A stretch of 26,419 nt of DNA from an uncultured Collinsella sp. (GCA_900549535.1 UROR01000013.1:1-26419); one strand, 5' to 3'. Positions 1 to 7,274 are shown, numbered from the stretch's first letter. Notes: generated by a model from the letters alone, not told the origin. Translations and numbers: made by a program.

Positions 1-2108
1 CGAAGCTACTCGACCTTATGGGGGTGGCGAAGATGCAGTTCGTCATTCCCGTGTACCAGCGAGTTTACTCGTGGAGCGAAAAAGAGTGCGAGGTGCTTTG
101 GGATGACGTCATGCGCGCTGGCCGTGATGGCGTATCGCACTTCGTGGGGTCGATGCTCTATATCCCCGAGTCCGAGAGCTCTGCTACAAGTATCTCGCGC
201 GTGCTTCTGATTGACGGACAGCAGCGCCTGACGACGTTTTCGTTGATGATTGCCGCCTTGGCTGACTATCTGGAGAGTAATCCCGACAAGGCTAGCTTCC
301 TTGGCGATCTCAAGATTTCGGCGCTGCGGAAGAACTACCTCTTTAACGATGATGACTACAACGGTCTGGCGCGTTATAAATTGGTGCTCTCGCAGGACGA
401 TAAAGAGACGCTGTTCTCCATCGTGTCTGGGTCTCCCGTGCCGGATGAAAAATCGGATCGCATTGTCGAGAACCACGCGTTCTTCTGTGAAAAAATGCGC
501 GGGAAATCATTCGATCCGGCAAGGCTTTGGGCAGGGCTAAACCGTGTACAGGTCATCGACACTAAACTCACCGCTGGCGTTGATAATGCCCAGCTCATAT
601 TTGAGTCTATGAACTCCAAGGGCAAGCCGCTCACGCCTATTGACCTCATTCGGAACTACGTCCTTATGTCGCTTCCCAACGACGAGCAGACCAAGCTTTA
701 CGAGGGTTATTGGCATCCGCTCGAGCGCTTGTTCGGAAAAGGCGGCGAAGAAGAGTTCAATGCATTTATCTGGTACTGGTTGTGGCTCAAGGTTCCCAAT
801 AGGATGCCGAAGGAAAACGAGGCCTACTACGAGTTCAAACGCTATTTCGCTGACGACTACGATGGTGACACCGAAGGCCTGCTTAAGGAGCTGCGCGGGT
901 ATGCACATAGATACGCCAGTCTGTTCCTTGGTAAGGAGAAGGACGACGGACTGCGCCGAGTGTTCGGCAGAATCGTAAGCCTTGACGTGAAGCAGATAAG
1001 GCCCCTCTTAATGTTGCTTTATTCGGTTTACGAGGGGAATGGACTAGACCGCAATGCGTTTTTACGTATCTGCGAGACTATCGAGTCGTTTCTTTTCAGG
1101 CGAGCGGTTTGCGGCAGACTTACTACGGGCCTAAATAATTTCTTTGCCGGCATGTATCGCAATCTCGAGCAGCAGGACGATATCGAGGAGTACGTTACGG
1201 CGATGCTCCTTATCCACAGCAGCGGTATGACCGCATACTTTCCGACAGACGGGCATTTTGCCGAGGAGTTTAAGACGCGTGACTGCTACAATCGCTTCTC
1301 CAAAAAGCGCTATTACCTGGAACGCATGGAGAACTGGCACCACCCGAAGGAGCCCATCTCAGCCGACGATTACCAGATCGAGCACATCATGCCCCAGACG
1401 ATTGATGATGAGCACGGCTGGAAGGAATCGCTTGGTGAGAACTGGGAAGACGTCCACGACAGGCTGTGCAACAACTTGGGAAATCTTACGCTGACGGGCT
1501 ACAACCAGGAGTACTCAAACCGGTCGTTCTCGGACAAGCTCAATCTGCCTGACGTCGGATTTAAGTGCAGCCCGCTCTACCTAAACAAATCGATTGTCTC
1601 GCATGAAAAATGGGGTGAGGAAGAGATTGGGCAGCGCGCGGACGAGCTGGCGAAAGAAGCGTGCGAGATATGGAAGTATCCCGACCTTCCGGCAGACGTC
1701 GTCGACAAGTACCGTCCTTCTCGTGGGGAGTCTGACGAGGCTCCTGTCTGGACTCTGCAGGAGAACCACCCCACCTTTGCCGAAGGTGGGCTCAACCAGA
1801 AGCTTTTCGATGAGGTGCGCGAGTCCGTTCTGAGTGGTAACCCTTCGTGGGAGTCCTACATAGCTAAGTACTATGTAGGCTTCAGGTCGGGCAAGCGAAA
1901 ACTGCATGCCGTGCTAGAAGGCAGGACCAGCAACGGTGGTTGGATTGCCGTTGGCTTGGCAAAGAGTGTGGATGATCTAACGGATCCAGAGGACATGTGC
2001 CAGGACAAACGCGCACAGGGCGGATTTGGCCCGGGCTTACCCACTTACGTTGCGCTTCGGAACGCCGATGACATTCCTGCGGTGCTCGATCTCATAAAGC
2101 AGTGCTAG
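1..2108 (+). CDS. DUF262/DUF1524 (GmrSD-like) nuclease, 5'-truncated by the window edge
   Basis: The reading frame is open to the first base of the window, and the first Met (position 18) is already very close to the conserved DUF262 start motif, so the true start probably lies upstream. Numbering from that Met, I see VIPVYQR (about 9-15), the DGQQR motif (66-70) of the ParB-like DUF262 fold, and FESMNSKG about 190 residues in. A DUF1524 HNH-type module follows, with IEHIMPQ (454-460) and NNLGNLTL (485-492). The last ~110 residues look like a DUF5655-type tail. Family knowledge: GmrSD/BrxU-type proteins are modification-dependent (type IV) restriction nucleases with the DUF262 half using NTP and the DUF1524 half cutting DNA. 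Here both halves are fused in one chain. No methylase or partner gene is visible. Codon use looks more mixed than in ygeX-ygeW, which suggests acquisition by transfer. The family is sure; anti-phage function is inferred. Confidence 0.9.
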   Translation, partial: KLLDLMGVAKMQFVIPVYQRVYSWSEKECEVLWDDVMRAGRDGVSHFVGSMLYIPESESSATSISRVLLIDGQQRLTTFSLMIAALADYLESNPDKASFLGDLKISALRKNYLFNDDDYNGLARYKLVLSQDDKETLFSIVSGSPVPDEKSDRIVENHAFFCEKMRGKSFDPARLWAGLNRVQVIDTKLTAGVDNAQLIFESMNSKGKPLTPIDLIRNYVLMSLPNDEQTKLYEGYWHPLERLFGKGGEEEFNAFIWYWLWLKVPNRMPKENEAYYEFKRYFADDYDGDTEGLLKELRGYAHRYASLFLGKEKDDGLRRVFGRIVSLDVKQIRPLLMLLYSVYEGNGLDRNAFLRICETIESFLFRRAVCGRLTTGLNNFFAGMYRNLEQQDDIEEYVTAMLLIHSSGMTAYFPTDGHFAEEFKTRDCYNRFSKKRYYLERMENWHHPKEPISADDYQIEHIMPQTIDDEHGWKESLGENWEDVHDRLCNNLGNLTLTGYNQEYSNRSFSDKLNLPDVGFKCSPLYLNKSIVSHEKWGEEEIGQRADELAKEACEIWKYPDLPADVVDKYRPSRGESDEAPVWTLQENHPTFAEGGLNQKLFDEVRESVLSGNPSWESYIAKYYVGFRSGKRKLHAVLEGRTSNGGWIAVGLAKSVDDLTDPEDMCQDKRAQGGFGPGLPTYVALRNADDIPAVLDLIKQC

Positions 2109-2112
2109 GTTG

Positions 2113-2140
2113 AAGGCCGGGAATCTAATTCCCGGCCCTT
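2113..2140 (+). terminator. Hairpin terminator-like palindrome after the DUF262 gene
   Basis: A 10-bp perfect stem (GGCCGGGAAT at 2115-2124, loop CTA, ATTCCCGGCC at 2128-2137) begins 6 bases after the stop codon. It is flanked by AA on the left and CTT on the right. There is no real T-run, so intrinsic termination may be weak. Genes converge on it from both sides, so it may serve both strands. The remaining ~100 bases to position 2238 show no gene that I can support. Confidence 0.55.
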
Positions 2141-2238
2141 GCCAGCTCAAAATCGTCGATGGCCCATTCGCCCGTCTACGCCCCCACAATCCCGCGAGTC
2201 GCTTGATTTGGTTTACGGCCCTCAGTTTTCGGCATCTG

Positions 2239-3225
2239 TTACTCGTCGTCTCCGTCGTTGGGGTCGCCCTTGAGGGTGTTGATGTCCAGGTACTCGTCAT
2301 CGTTCTCTTTTTGCTGGGTCTCCGACTCCGCTTGGGTGGGGCCGCGGAACAGCTGGAATCCCTCAAACGCAATGACACCGAGCAGGGCAATGACAATGAC
2401 GATAAAGGCAACCTTGACTGCCTGCGGAAATTCCGAGAAACGCAGTGCCTTTTCCTTGGCGTAATAATCGGCGAAGCGCTCTTCGCCCGTGCTTTTGGTA
2501 TACGCCGGTGCGGACGCGGCCTCCGGGTCATATTCCGGTGCAGGCGTGGCAGCGTACGGATCGTTGAGATAATCGCTCGATGCGGTGCCATAATCCTCTG
2601 TCTCGATGCGACCGTTGCCAGCATAGCCATCGGAATAATCGGAATATGCCGCACCGCCCTCATAGTCCGCGGCGCTCGTGTTAGCGGCAAAAAGTGGGTT
2701 AACCGGAACATCGAGCGCCGGCATGCCGGTAGAGGTCTCATCCAGATCGGTTGCAGCCCAGGAATCGTGGGCAACCTGATGGGCAACGGGCTCATCGAGC
2801 CTTGCGACCGGAGGCTTGCGTGCCGCAGGAACAGGCAACTGCTGGGCGCTGTACATAACGGTGCTGTCGGCCGATTTGCCCTGCGTCGCTGCAGCGAGAA
2901 ATGCCGCCGTCTCGGATGGGTCACTTGCGGGGCGGGGAGCGGGCGTGGGCGCCGAAGTGGGTGCGGGTGTAGGCGCGGGCGTCGAAACGGGCGACTGCGC
3001 AGGAGTCGGCGCAGATGCGGGCTTAGGCGCAAGTGCGGGATTGGGGTTTGACGGGCGAGCCCCGCCGCCCATGAGTTCGTCGGCGGTCCACGGGCGATCA
3101 TCCATCACGTCGTCAAGGCTCAGCGAAAACAGGTCGTCTTCACCCTCATCGAACATGCGGTGCACATGTCCACCAATTGCCGGAATCAATCCGCGACCGG
3201 TGCACGATGCCTTGCTCAACGCCAT
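2239..3225 (-). CDS. Pro/Ala-rich single-pass membrane protein, function unknown
   Basis: This is a 328-residue protein that I do not recognise. I start it at the ATG complementary to 3223-3225 (MALSKASC), which has AAAGGA about 9 bases upstream; an in-frame upstream extension lacks such a site. Parts in order: a short N-terminus with an acidic patch (EGEDDLFSLSLDDVMDD, about 27-43), a low-complexity Pro/Ala/Thr stretch (about 57-101), a long polar region rich in Ala, Asp, Tyr and Ser, one hydrophobic segment (VAFIVIVIALLGVIAFEGFQLF, about 272-293), and a highly acidic C-terminal tail ending DDGDDE-like. There is no N-terminal signal peptide. The large domain is therefore likely cytoplasmic with a short exterior tail, or the reverse; the sequence does not settle this. 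It is transcribed in the same direction as the upstream regulator gene with a 122-base gap. It could be a cell-envelope or division-associated protein, but no function can be assigned. Confidence 0.75.
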   Translation of the reverse strand: MALSKASCTGRGLIPAIGGHVHRMFDEGEDDLFSLSLDDVMDDRPWTADELMGGGARPSNPNPALAPKPASAPTPAQSPVSTPAPTPAPTSAPTPAPRPASDPSETAAFLAAATQGKSADSTVMYSAQQLPVPAARKPPVARLDEPVAHQVAHDSWAATDLDETSTGMPALDVPVNPLFAANTSAADYEGGAAYSDYSDGYAGNGRIETEDYGTASSDYLNDPYAATPAPEYDPEAASAPAYTKSTGEERFADYYAKEKALRFSEFPQAVKVAFIVIVIALLGVIAFEGFQLFRGPTQAESETQQKENDDEYLDINTLKGDPNDGDDE

Positions 3226-3259
3226 TCTGTTCCATCCTTTCGAAATACTAATGACATCG

Positions 3260-3265
3260 ATTATA
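3260..3265 (-). promoter_or_regulatory. Candidate -10 element for the Pro/Ala-rich membrane protein gene
   Basis: Read on the minus strand this is a perfect TATAAT, 34 bases before the chosen ATG at 3225. No good -35 hexamer sits 16-18 bases upstream of it, so this is either a weak or activator-dependent promoter, or a chance match. Confidence 0.35.
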
Positions 3266-3347
3266 TGGAACTTCCCAAGCGGCTCGGTCTTGGATTCGTG
3301 CTTTCCAGAACTCGCGCCCAAAAGGGGAGGGCAATCCAGGCGAGTGC

Positions 3348-4001
3348 CTACTTGTCGCCGGCCGCCGCCTTGGCCTCATTGAGGTAGCTATAGAAGCTGT
3401 ATTTGGAGATGCCAAAGAACTCGCAGGCGCGCTCGCTCGACTTGGAAATGAGGAAGGCGCCGCGACGGTCGAGGTAGCCAATGGCACGAATGCGCTCGTC
3501 TTTGGTCATGAGCGCCGCGGGCTTGCCCACAAACTGCTCGCACTCGTGCAGCAGGTCCTCGAGCAGGTCGCCGATGTTCTTGGTAATGGGCTCGGGCTCG
3601 GTATAGCCCGTGCCGCCGGTGCCGGTAAAGGCATCGAGCGAGCGCTCAAAAGCCTTCATGAGCGTAATGTCAAAGTTAATGCCCAAAATGCCGACGGGCT
3701 TGCCCTCGTCGTTGCGGATAAAGATGGTCGAGGACTTGAGCAGCTTGCCGTCGGTGGTTTTGGTGAGGTATGGCTCGCGGTCGTGCACGTCGGTGGTGCC
3801 CTCGTGCATGGACTCAAACACAATATGGCTGGGGCCGTCACCCAGTTTGCGCCCGCTGACGTGGCCGTTTTCGATCACTACGATGGAGTGGTCCACGTCC
3901 TCGGTCTCCAGATCGTGGACGACGACTTCGCAGTTGGGGCCAAATTGGAGCGCTAGGCCGTGTGCAAGGCGCTTATAAAACTCAATCTGTGCGGGGGTCA
4001 T
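3348..4001 (-). CDS. YheO/DauR-type transcriptional regulator (PAS-like domain plus HTH)
   Basis: This 217-residue protein starts at the ATG complementary to 3999-4001, five bases after a good AGGAAGG site; a longer in-frame start exists at 4031 but lacks one. The N-terminal part (about 1-120) matches the YheO-like PAS domain, with features such as EVVVHDLE, GRKLGDGPS, YLTKTTDGKLLKSSTIFIRND and LGINFDIT. The C-terminal part (about 165-215) is the family's HTH, with MTKDERIRAIGYLDRRGAF, ACEFFGISKYSFYSYL. Family knowledge: the relative DauR of Pseudomonas represses D-arginine catabolism, and such PAS domains sense small metabolites. The gene is divergent from ygeX, and the shared 277-base gap carries two matching dyads, so I infer that it controls the ygeX operon and possibly itself. 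The ligand is unknown, perhaps a purine-derived intermediate or diaminopropionate. Confidence 0.88.
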   Translation of the reverse strand: MTPAQIEFYKRLAHGLALQFGPNCEVVVHDLETEDVDHSIVVIENGHVSGRKLGDGPSHIVFESMHEGTTDVHDREPYLTKTTDGKLLKSSTIFIRNDEGKPVGILGINFDITLMKAFERSLDAFTGTGGTGYTEPEPITKNIGDLLEDLLHECEQFVGKPAALMTKDERIRAIGYLDRRGAFLISKSSERACEFFGISKYSFYSYLNEAKAAAGDK

Positions 4002-4120
4002 GGGTGCCTTCCTAAAAATTAGTTTGGGCACACTTTGCCATAAACCACACTTGTTCGCAAATAACGAAAGCGTCGCTGCGTTATGTGACCGTTCGGCGGC
4101 GAAAAGGTACCGATTACGGC

Positions 4121-4135
4121 AACAAACAATTTGTT
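4121..4135. promoter_or_regulatory. Operator copy 1 (AACAAA-N3-TTTGTT)
   Basis: This is a perfect dyad with 6-bp arms, AACAAA and TTTGTT, and the 3-base centre CAA. It lies in the divergent gap between the PAS-HTH regulator and ygeX and overlaps a candidate ygeX -35 (TTGTTA, 4131-4136). The same arms and spacing recur 51 bases downstream. I infer a binding site for the adjacent regulator. Confidence 0.6.
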
Positions 4136-4160
4136 AGGTTTACCAATCAAAAAGTGTGAT
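4131..4160 (+). promoter_or_regulatory. Candidate ygeX promoter
   Basis: TTGTTA (4131-4136) as -35 and TGTGAT (4155-4160) as -10, with an 18-base spacer, each match the sigma-70 consensus in 4 of 6 positions. Transcription would start near 4167. The -35 lies inside operator copy 1, and the start would sit just before operator copy 2, an arrangement that suits repression. The match is weak and other placements are possible. Confidence 0.3.
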
Positions 4161-4171
4161 AGAACAGTGCT

Positions 4172-4186
4172 AACAAACTTTTTGTT
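4172..4186. promoter_or_regulatory. Operator copy 2 (AACAAA-N3-TTTGTT)
   Basis: This is a second perfect dyad with the same arms, AACAAA and TTTGTT, and the 3-base centre CTT. The start-to-start distance from copy 1 is 51 bp, about five helical turns, so both would face the same side of the DNA. It would fall just downstream of the proposed ygeX transcription start. Confidence 0.6.
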
Positions 4187-4278
4187 TGGCATCCACATAA
4201 AAGTTCAGTCGCATGAATGGGAATGGGCTGAAACGCGTATGCGGGGGCCGGCAAGAGAGGACTTAAGGAGTTCACCGT

Positions 4279-5493
4279 ATGGCCGATAAGATCCAGTGGG
4301 CGGGCAACACGATGCCCAAGAGCGATGACAAGCACTTGGGAATCATGAGCCTCGACCACGTGAAGAAGGCCCGCGCCTTCCACCAGTCGTTCCCTCAGTA
4401 CACCGTCACTCCGCTTGCCCGCCTGGATGGTCAGGCTGCGCGCCTGGGCCTTTCCAACCTGTGCGTTAAGGACGAGAGCTATCGCTTTGGCCTCAACGCC
4501 TTTAAGGTCCTGGGCGGTTCGTTTGCCATGGCCAACTACATTGCCGACGAGACCGGCAAGGACGTTGCCGAGTGCACCTTCGATTACCTGACCTCCGATC
4601 AGCTTGCCAAGGACTTTGGCCAGGCCACCTTCTTTACTGCCACCGACGGCAACCATGGCCGCGGCGTGGCATGGGCTGCCAACAAGCTGGGCCAGAAGGC
4701 CGTCGTGCACATGCCCAAGGGTTCCACCAAGCCCCGCTTTGATAACATCGCCGCCGAGGGCGCCACGGTGACCATCGAAGAGGTCAACTACGACGAGTGC
4801 GTGCGCATGGCCGCCGCCGAGGCCGACGCCTGCGAGCGCGGCGTCATCGTTCAGGATACCGCCTGGGAGGGCTACGAGAAGATCCCGTCCTGGATCATGG
4901 AGGGCTACGGCACCATGGCTTCCGAGGCTGCCGAGCAGCTGCGCGAGATGGCCATCAACCGCCCGACGCACGTGTTTGTCCAGGCTGGCGTGGGCTCGCT
5001 GGCTGGCGCCGTGGTGGGCTACTTCACCAACCTGTATCCCGATAACCCGCCCACCTTCGTCGTGGTCGAGTGCTCGCCTGCCGCCTGCCTGTACAAGGGC
5101 GCTGCCGCCGGCGATGGCGATCCGCGTATCGTGGACGGCGACATGCCTTCCATCATGGCCGGTCTGTGCTGCGGCGAGCCCAACATTCTGGGCTGGGATA
5201 TCCTGCGCAACCACACCACCGCCTTCGTGTCCTGCCCCGACTGGGTCACCGCTCGCGGCATGCGCACCCTGGGCGCTCCCGAGAAGGGCGACCCGCGCGT
5301 CATTTCCGGCGAGTCCGGCGCTGTGACCACCGGCCTGGTCGAGACCCTCATGCTCGATCCCGAGTACGCCGAGCTCAAGGAGCTCATCGGCCTGGACAAG
5401 ACGAGCTCCGTACTCTGCTTCTCCACGGAAGGTGACACGGACCCGGATCAGTACCGTCGCATCGTCTGGGAGGGCGAGTATCCGACCTGCTAG
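4279..5493 (+). CDS. ygeX: 2,3-diaminopropionate ammonia-lyase (YgeX)
   Basis: This is a PLP enzyme of fold type II that converts 2,3-diaminopropionate to pyruvate and two ammonia in the cytoplasm. The length is 404 residues, close to the ~400 of E. coli YgeX. The PLP lysine is K76 in RFGLNAFKVLGGSFA. The motif ATDGNHGRGVAW (about 121-132) contains the aspartate (D123) that family knowledge implicates in handling the D-isomer. A glycine-rich PLP-phosphate loop (QAGVGSLAGAV) lies near residue 235. The ATG follows AAGGAG by 8 bases. It is the first gene of the plus-strand catabolic run, divergent from its probable regulator. Codons are heavily biased to C-ending and AAG/GAG forms, like the ribosomal genes, which suggests high expression. 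In the inferred purine pathway it would be the final step, feeding pyruvate to central metabolism. Confidence 0.97.
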   Translation: MADKIQWAGNTMPKSDDKHLGIMSLDHVKKARAFHQSFPQYTVTPLARLDGQAARLGLSNLCVKDESYRFGLNAFKVLGGSFAMANYIADETGKDVAECTFDYLTSDQLAKDFGQATFFTATDGNHGRGVAWAANKLGQKAVVHMPKGSTKPRFDNIAAEGATVTIEEVNYDECVRMAAAEADACERGVIVQDTAWEGYEKIPSWIMEGYGTMASEAAEQLREMAINRPTHVFVQAGVGSLAGAVVGYFTNLYPDNPPTFVVVECSPAACLYKGAAAGDGDPRIVDGDMPSIMAGLCCGEPNILGWDILRNHTTAFVSCPDWVTARGMRTLGAPEKGDPRVISGESGAVTTGLVETLMLDPEYAELKELIGLDKTSSVLCFSTEGDTDPDQYRRIVWEGEYPTC

Positions 5494-5502
5494 CAGACTG
5501 AC

Positions 5503-5545
5503 CTGTCCGGAGGCAGCCGGAGGACTTTACTCCCTGCTCGGACAG
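5503..5545 (+). other. RNA hairpin 1 in the ygeX-ygeY gap
   Basis: Nested complementary blocks form one long interrupted stem: CTGTCCG (5503-5509) with CGGACAG (5539-5545), GCAG (5513-5516) with CTGC (5534-5537), and GGAG (5519-5522) with CTCC (5530-5533). The loop is GACTTTA. It starts 10 bases after the ygeX stop and has no following T-run, so it looks like an mRNA processing or stabilising structure rather than a terminator. Confidence 0.5.
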
Positions 5546-5553
5546 TCCTGCTC

Positions 5554-5589
5554 GCACGGAGAGCACATTAAGTGCTCTCCGGCTCGTGC
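5554..5589 (+). other. RNA hairpin 2 in the ygeX-ygeY gap
   Basis: CGGAGAGCAC (5557-5566), loop ATTAA, GTGCTCTCCG (5572-5581) is a perfect 10-bp stem. A variant pairing extends it outward with GCACG (5554-5558) against CGTGC (5585-5589) across a bulge. No T-run follows. Confidence 0.6.
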
Positions 5590-5596
5590 GGAACTC

Positions 5597-5622
5597 GCGA
5601 CGGAGCAAAGTTCTCCGTCCGC
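5597..5622 (+). other. RNA hairpin 3 in the ygeX-ygeY gap
   Basis: GACGGAG (5599-5605), loop CAAAGTT, CTCCGTC (5613-5619) forms a 7-bp stem. Flanking GC pairs add to it across a one-base bulge. With hairpins 1 and 2 it fills about half of the 237-base gap; the remainder to 5730 shows only the ygeY ribosome binding site. Confidence 0.5.
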
Positions 5623-5730
5623 CTCCTATGGTTACTTGCTTGCCGGGTACTCGACCTCACGCTGCTTGGCACAAGTGATCTATCTGAAATATCTACCTGT
5701 AGGTAAACCCTTGTAGAAAGGTTGACTGTT

Positions 5731-7116
5731 ATGACTAAAGAACTCGATTTTGATGCCATTAAGGCCGCTGCTGAGTCCCATCGTGCTGATATGACTCGCT
5801 TCCTGCGCGCCATGATCTCCCACCCCTCTGAGTCCTGCGAGGAGGGCGAGGTTGTCGCTTGCATCAAGGCCGAGATGGAGAGCCTTGGCTATGACGAGGT
5901 CAAGGTCGACGGCCTGGGCAACGTCATGGGCTTTATGGGCGAGGGCGACAAGATCATCGCCATCGACTCCCACATCGACACCGTCGGCATCGGCAACATC
6001 GAGAACTGGGATGCCGATCCCTACGAGGGCTACGAGACCGACGAGATCATCTACGGCCGCGGCGGCTCCGACCAGGAGGGCGGTATGGCTTCTGCTACCT
6101 ACGCTGCCAAGATGATGAAGGACATGGGCCTCATCCCCGAGGGCTACAAGATCATGGTCGTCGGCACCGTCCAGGAAGAGGACTGCGACGGCATGTGCTG
6201 GCAGTACATCTACAACAAGGACGGCATTAAGCCCGAGTTCGTCATTTCCACCGAGCCCACCGACGGCGGCATCTATCGCGGTCACCGCGGCCGCATGGAG
6301 ATCCGCGTCGACGTTCACGGCACCTCCTGCCACGGCTCCGCTCCCGACCGCGGCGACAACGCCATCTACAAGATGGCCGATATCATCGCCGACGTCCGCG
6401 CCCTCAACAACAACGGCTGCGACGAGTCGACCGACATCAAGGGCCTCGTCAAGATGCTCGACCCCAAGTACAATCCCGAGCACTTCGAGGATGCCCGCTT
6501 CCTGGGCCGCGGCACCTGCACCGTCAGCCAGATCTTCTACACCAGCCCCAGCCGCTGCGCTGTCGCTGACTCCTGCGCCATCTCCATCGACCGCCGCATG
6601 ACCGCCGGCGAGACCTGGGAGTCCTGCCTGGACGAGATCCGCAACCTGCCGGCAGCCAAGAAGTACGGCGACGACGTGAAGGTCTCCATGTACATGTACG
6701 ACCGTCCGTCCTGGACCGGCGAGGTCTACGAGACCGAGGCTTACTTCCCCACGTGGATCAACAAGGAGACCGCTCCGCACGTCAAGGCCCTCGTCGACGC
6801 CCACAAGGCCATGTTCGGTGACGAGCGCATCGGCTGCGAGCCCAGCATGGACAAGCGCACCGGTCGCCCGCTGTGCGACAAGTGGACCTTCTCCACGAAC
6901 TGCGTTTCCATCCAGGGCCGCTACGGCATCCCCTGCGTCGGCTTTGGCCCGGGTGCCGAGTCTCAGGCTCACGCTCCCAACGAGGTTACCTACAAGGACG
7001 ACCTGGTCACCGCTGCCGCCATGTATGTGGCTGCCCTGAACCTCTACGATCCGAGCCAGGCCGATGGCGATGCCACCGTGTTCCGCGCCGGTCTGACCAA
7101 CAACAAGATCGACTAG
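5731..7116 (+). CDS. ygeY: YgeY family selenium-metabolism-linked M20 metallohydrolase
   Basis: This M20-type zinc peptidase/deacylase has 461 residues, longer than the ~400 typical of E. coli YgeY. Visible metal and catalytic residues are H81 and D83 (DSHIDTVG), D114 (GGSDQEGG), E149 and E150 (GTVQEED), E175 (STEPTDGG) and the terminal His near 414 (ESQAHAPNE). All expected M20 positions are present. I chose ATG 5731, nine bases after GAAAGG; the in-frame TTG at 5722 directly abuts that site and is rejected. Family knowledge links ygeY to ygeX and ygeW in Se-dependent purine catabolism, with hydrolysis of an amide intermediate that yields 2,3-diaminopropionate as a plausible but inferred role. 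Codon bias is extreme, with almost all codons C- or G-ending. The 3' end, including the stop, lies in an inverted repeat. Confidence 0.93.
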   Translation: MTKELDFDAIKAAAESHRADMTRFLRAMISHPSESCEEGEVVACIKAEMESLGYDEVKVDGLGNVMGFMGEGDKIIAIDSHIDTVGIGNIENWDADPYEGYETDEIIYGRGGSDQEGGMASATYAAKMMKDMGLIPEGYKIMVVGTVQEEDCDGMCWQYIYNKDGIKPEFVISTEPTDGGIYRGHRGRMEIRVDVHGTSCHGSAPDRGDNAIYKMADIIADVRALNNNGCDESTDIKGLVKMLDPKYNPEHFEDARFLGRGTCTVSQIFYTSPSRCAVADSCAISIDRRMTAGETWESCLDEIRNLPAAKKYGDDVKVSMYMYDRPSWTGEVYETEAYFPTWINKETAPHVKALVDAHKAMFGDERIGCEPSMDKRTGRPLCDKWTFSTNCVSIQGRYGIPCVGFGPGAESQAHAPNEVTYKDDLVTAAAMYVAALNLYDPSQADGDATVFRAGLTNNKID

Positions 7117-7137
7117 TCCCATTCCTCGATCTTGTTG
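7101..7137. repeat. Inverted repeat spanning the ygeY stop codon
   Basis: CAACAAGATCGA (7101-7112) is the exact reverse complement of TCGATCTTGTTG (7126-7137), with a 13-base spacer that contains the rest of the TAG stop. The left arm codes for the last residues of YgeY (NNKID). It could protect the mRNA 3' end or attenuate readthrough into the ygeW leader. Confidence 0.6.
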
Positions 7138-7138
7138 A

Positions 7139-7163
7139 GCCGGGGACAGTTTATGTCCCCGGC
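7139..7163. repeat. GGGAC-core palindrome downstream of ygeY
   Basis: GCCGGGGACA (7139-7148), loop GTTTA, TGTCCCCGGC (7154-7163) is a perfect 10-bp stem. No T-run follows, so it is a weak intrinsic terminator at best. Its core, GGGACAGTTTA, closely matches the GGGACTGTTTA of the palindrome at 13483-13547, which points to a repeat family rather than a gene-specific element. Confidence 0.6.
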
Positions 7164-7234
7164 ACCCCTTGTTGACTTGGGGCCCGCGGTCGTTATCTCC
7201 CATGCTTCCTCGACGGTAGCGGGTCCTCGTCATA

Positions 7235-7274
7235 GTGCTCTGCATGTTCTAGCCACACGCGCATGCCGGAGCAC
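7235..7274 (+). other. Hairpin in the ygeW leader
   Basis: GTGCTC (7235-7240) pairs with GAGCAC (7269-7274) and GCATG (7242-7246) pairs with CATGC (7262-7266), leaving a 1x2 internal loop and a 15-base apical loop. The outer GTGCTC/GAGCAC pair also occurs, in the opposite order, in hairpin 2 upstream of ygeY. It could be a leader structure affecting ygeW expression; nothing else is recognisable in 7164-7317. Confidence 0.4.

Noticed and set aside
2138..2238. tRNA-like 3' end (ATCCCGCGAGTCGC) in the gap after the DUF262 gene
   Set aside because: No cloverleaf, anticodon arm or acceptor pairing could be built on either strand.
2110..3051. Plus-strand 313-residue frame opposite the Pro/Ala-rich membrane protein
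   Set aside because: It is Arg/Gly/Cys-rich without domains and begins inside the terminator hairpin; the minus-strand frame has a good ribosome binding site, an acidic tail and one clean membrane segment.
2935..3060. Tandem repeat-like DNA that might suggest a CRISPR or satellite
   Set aside because: The periodicity is only alternating Ala/Pro/Thr codons; there are no constant repeats with unique spacers.
5722..5730. Upstream TTG start for ygeY
   Set aside because: It abuts the GAAAGG site with no spacing; ATG 5731 has normal spacing.
7172..7198. TTGACT with TTATCT as a ygeW promoter
   Set aside because: The spacer is only 15 bases and the -10 match is modest, so I do not list it as a feature.
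5680..7245. 521-residue open frame on the minus strand across ygeY
   Set aside because: It is a mirror frame created by the strong C-ending codon bias of ygeY, with Val/Gly/Ala/Asp-rich low-information sequence and no ribosome binding site.
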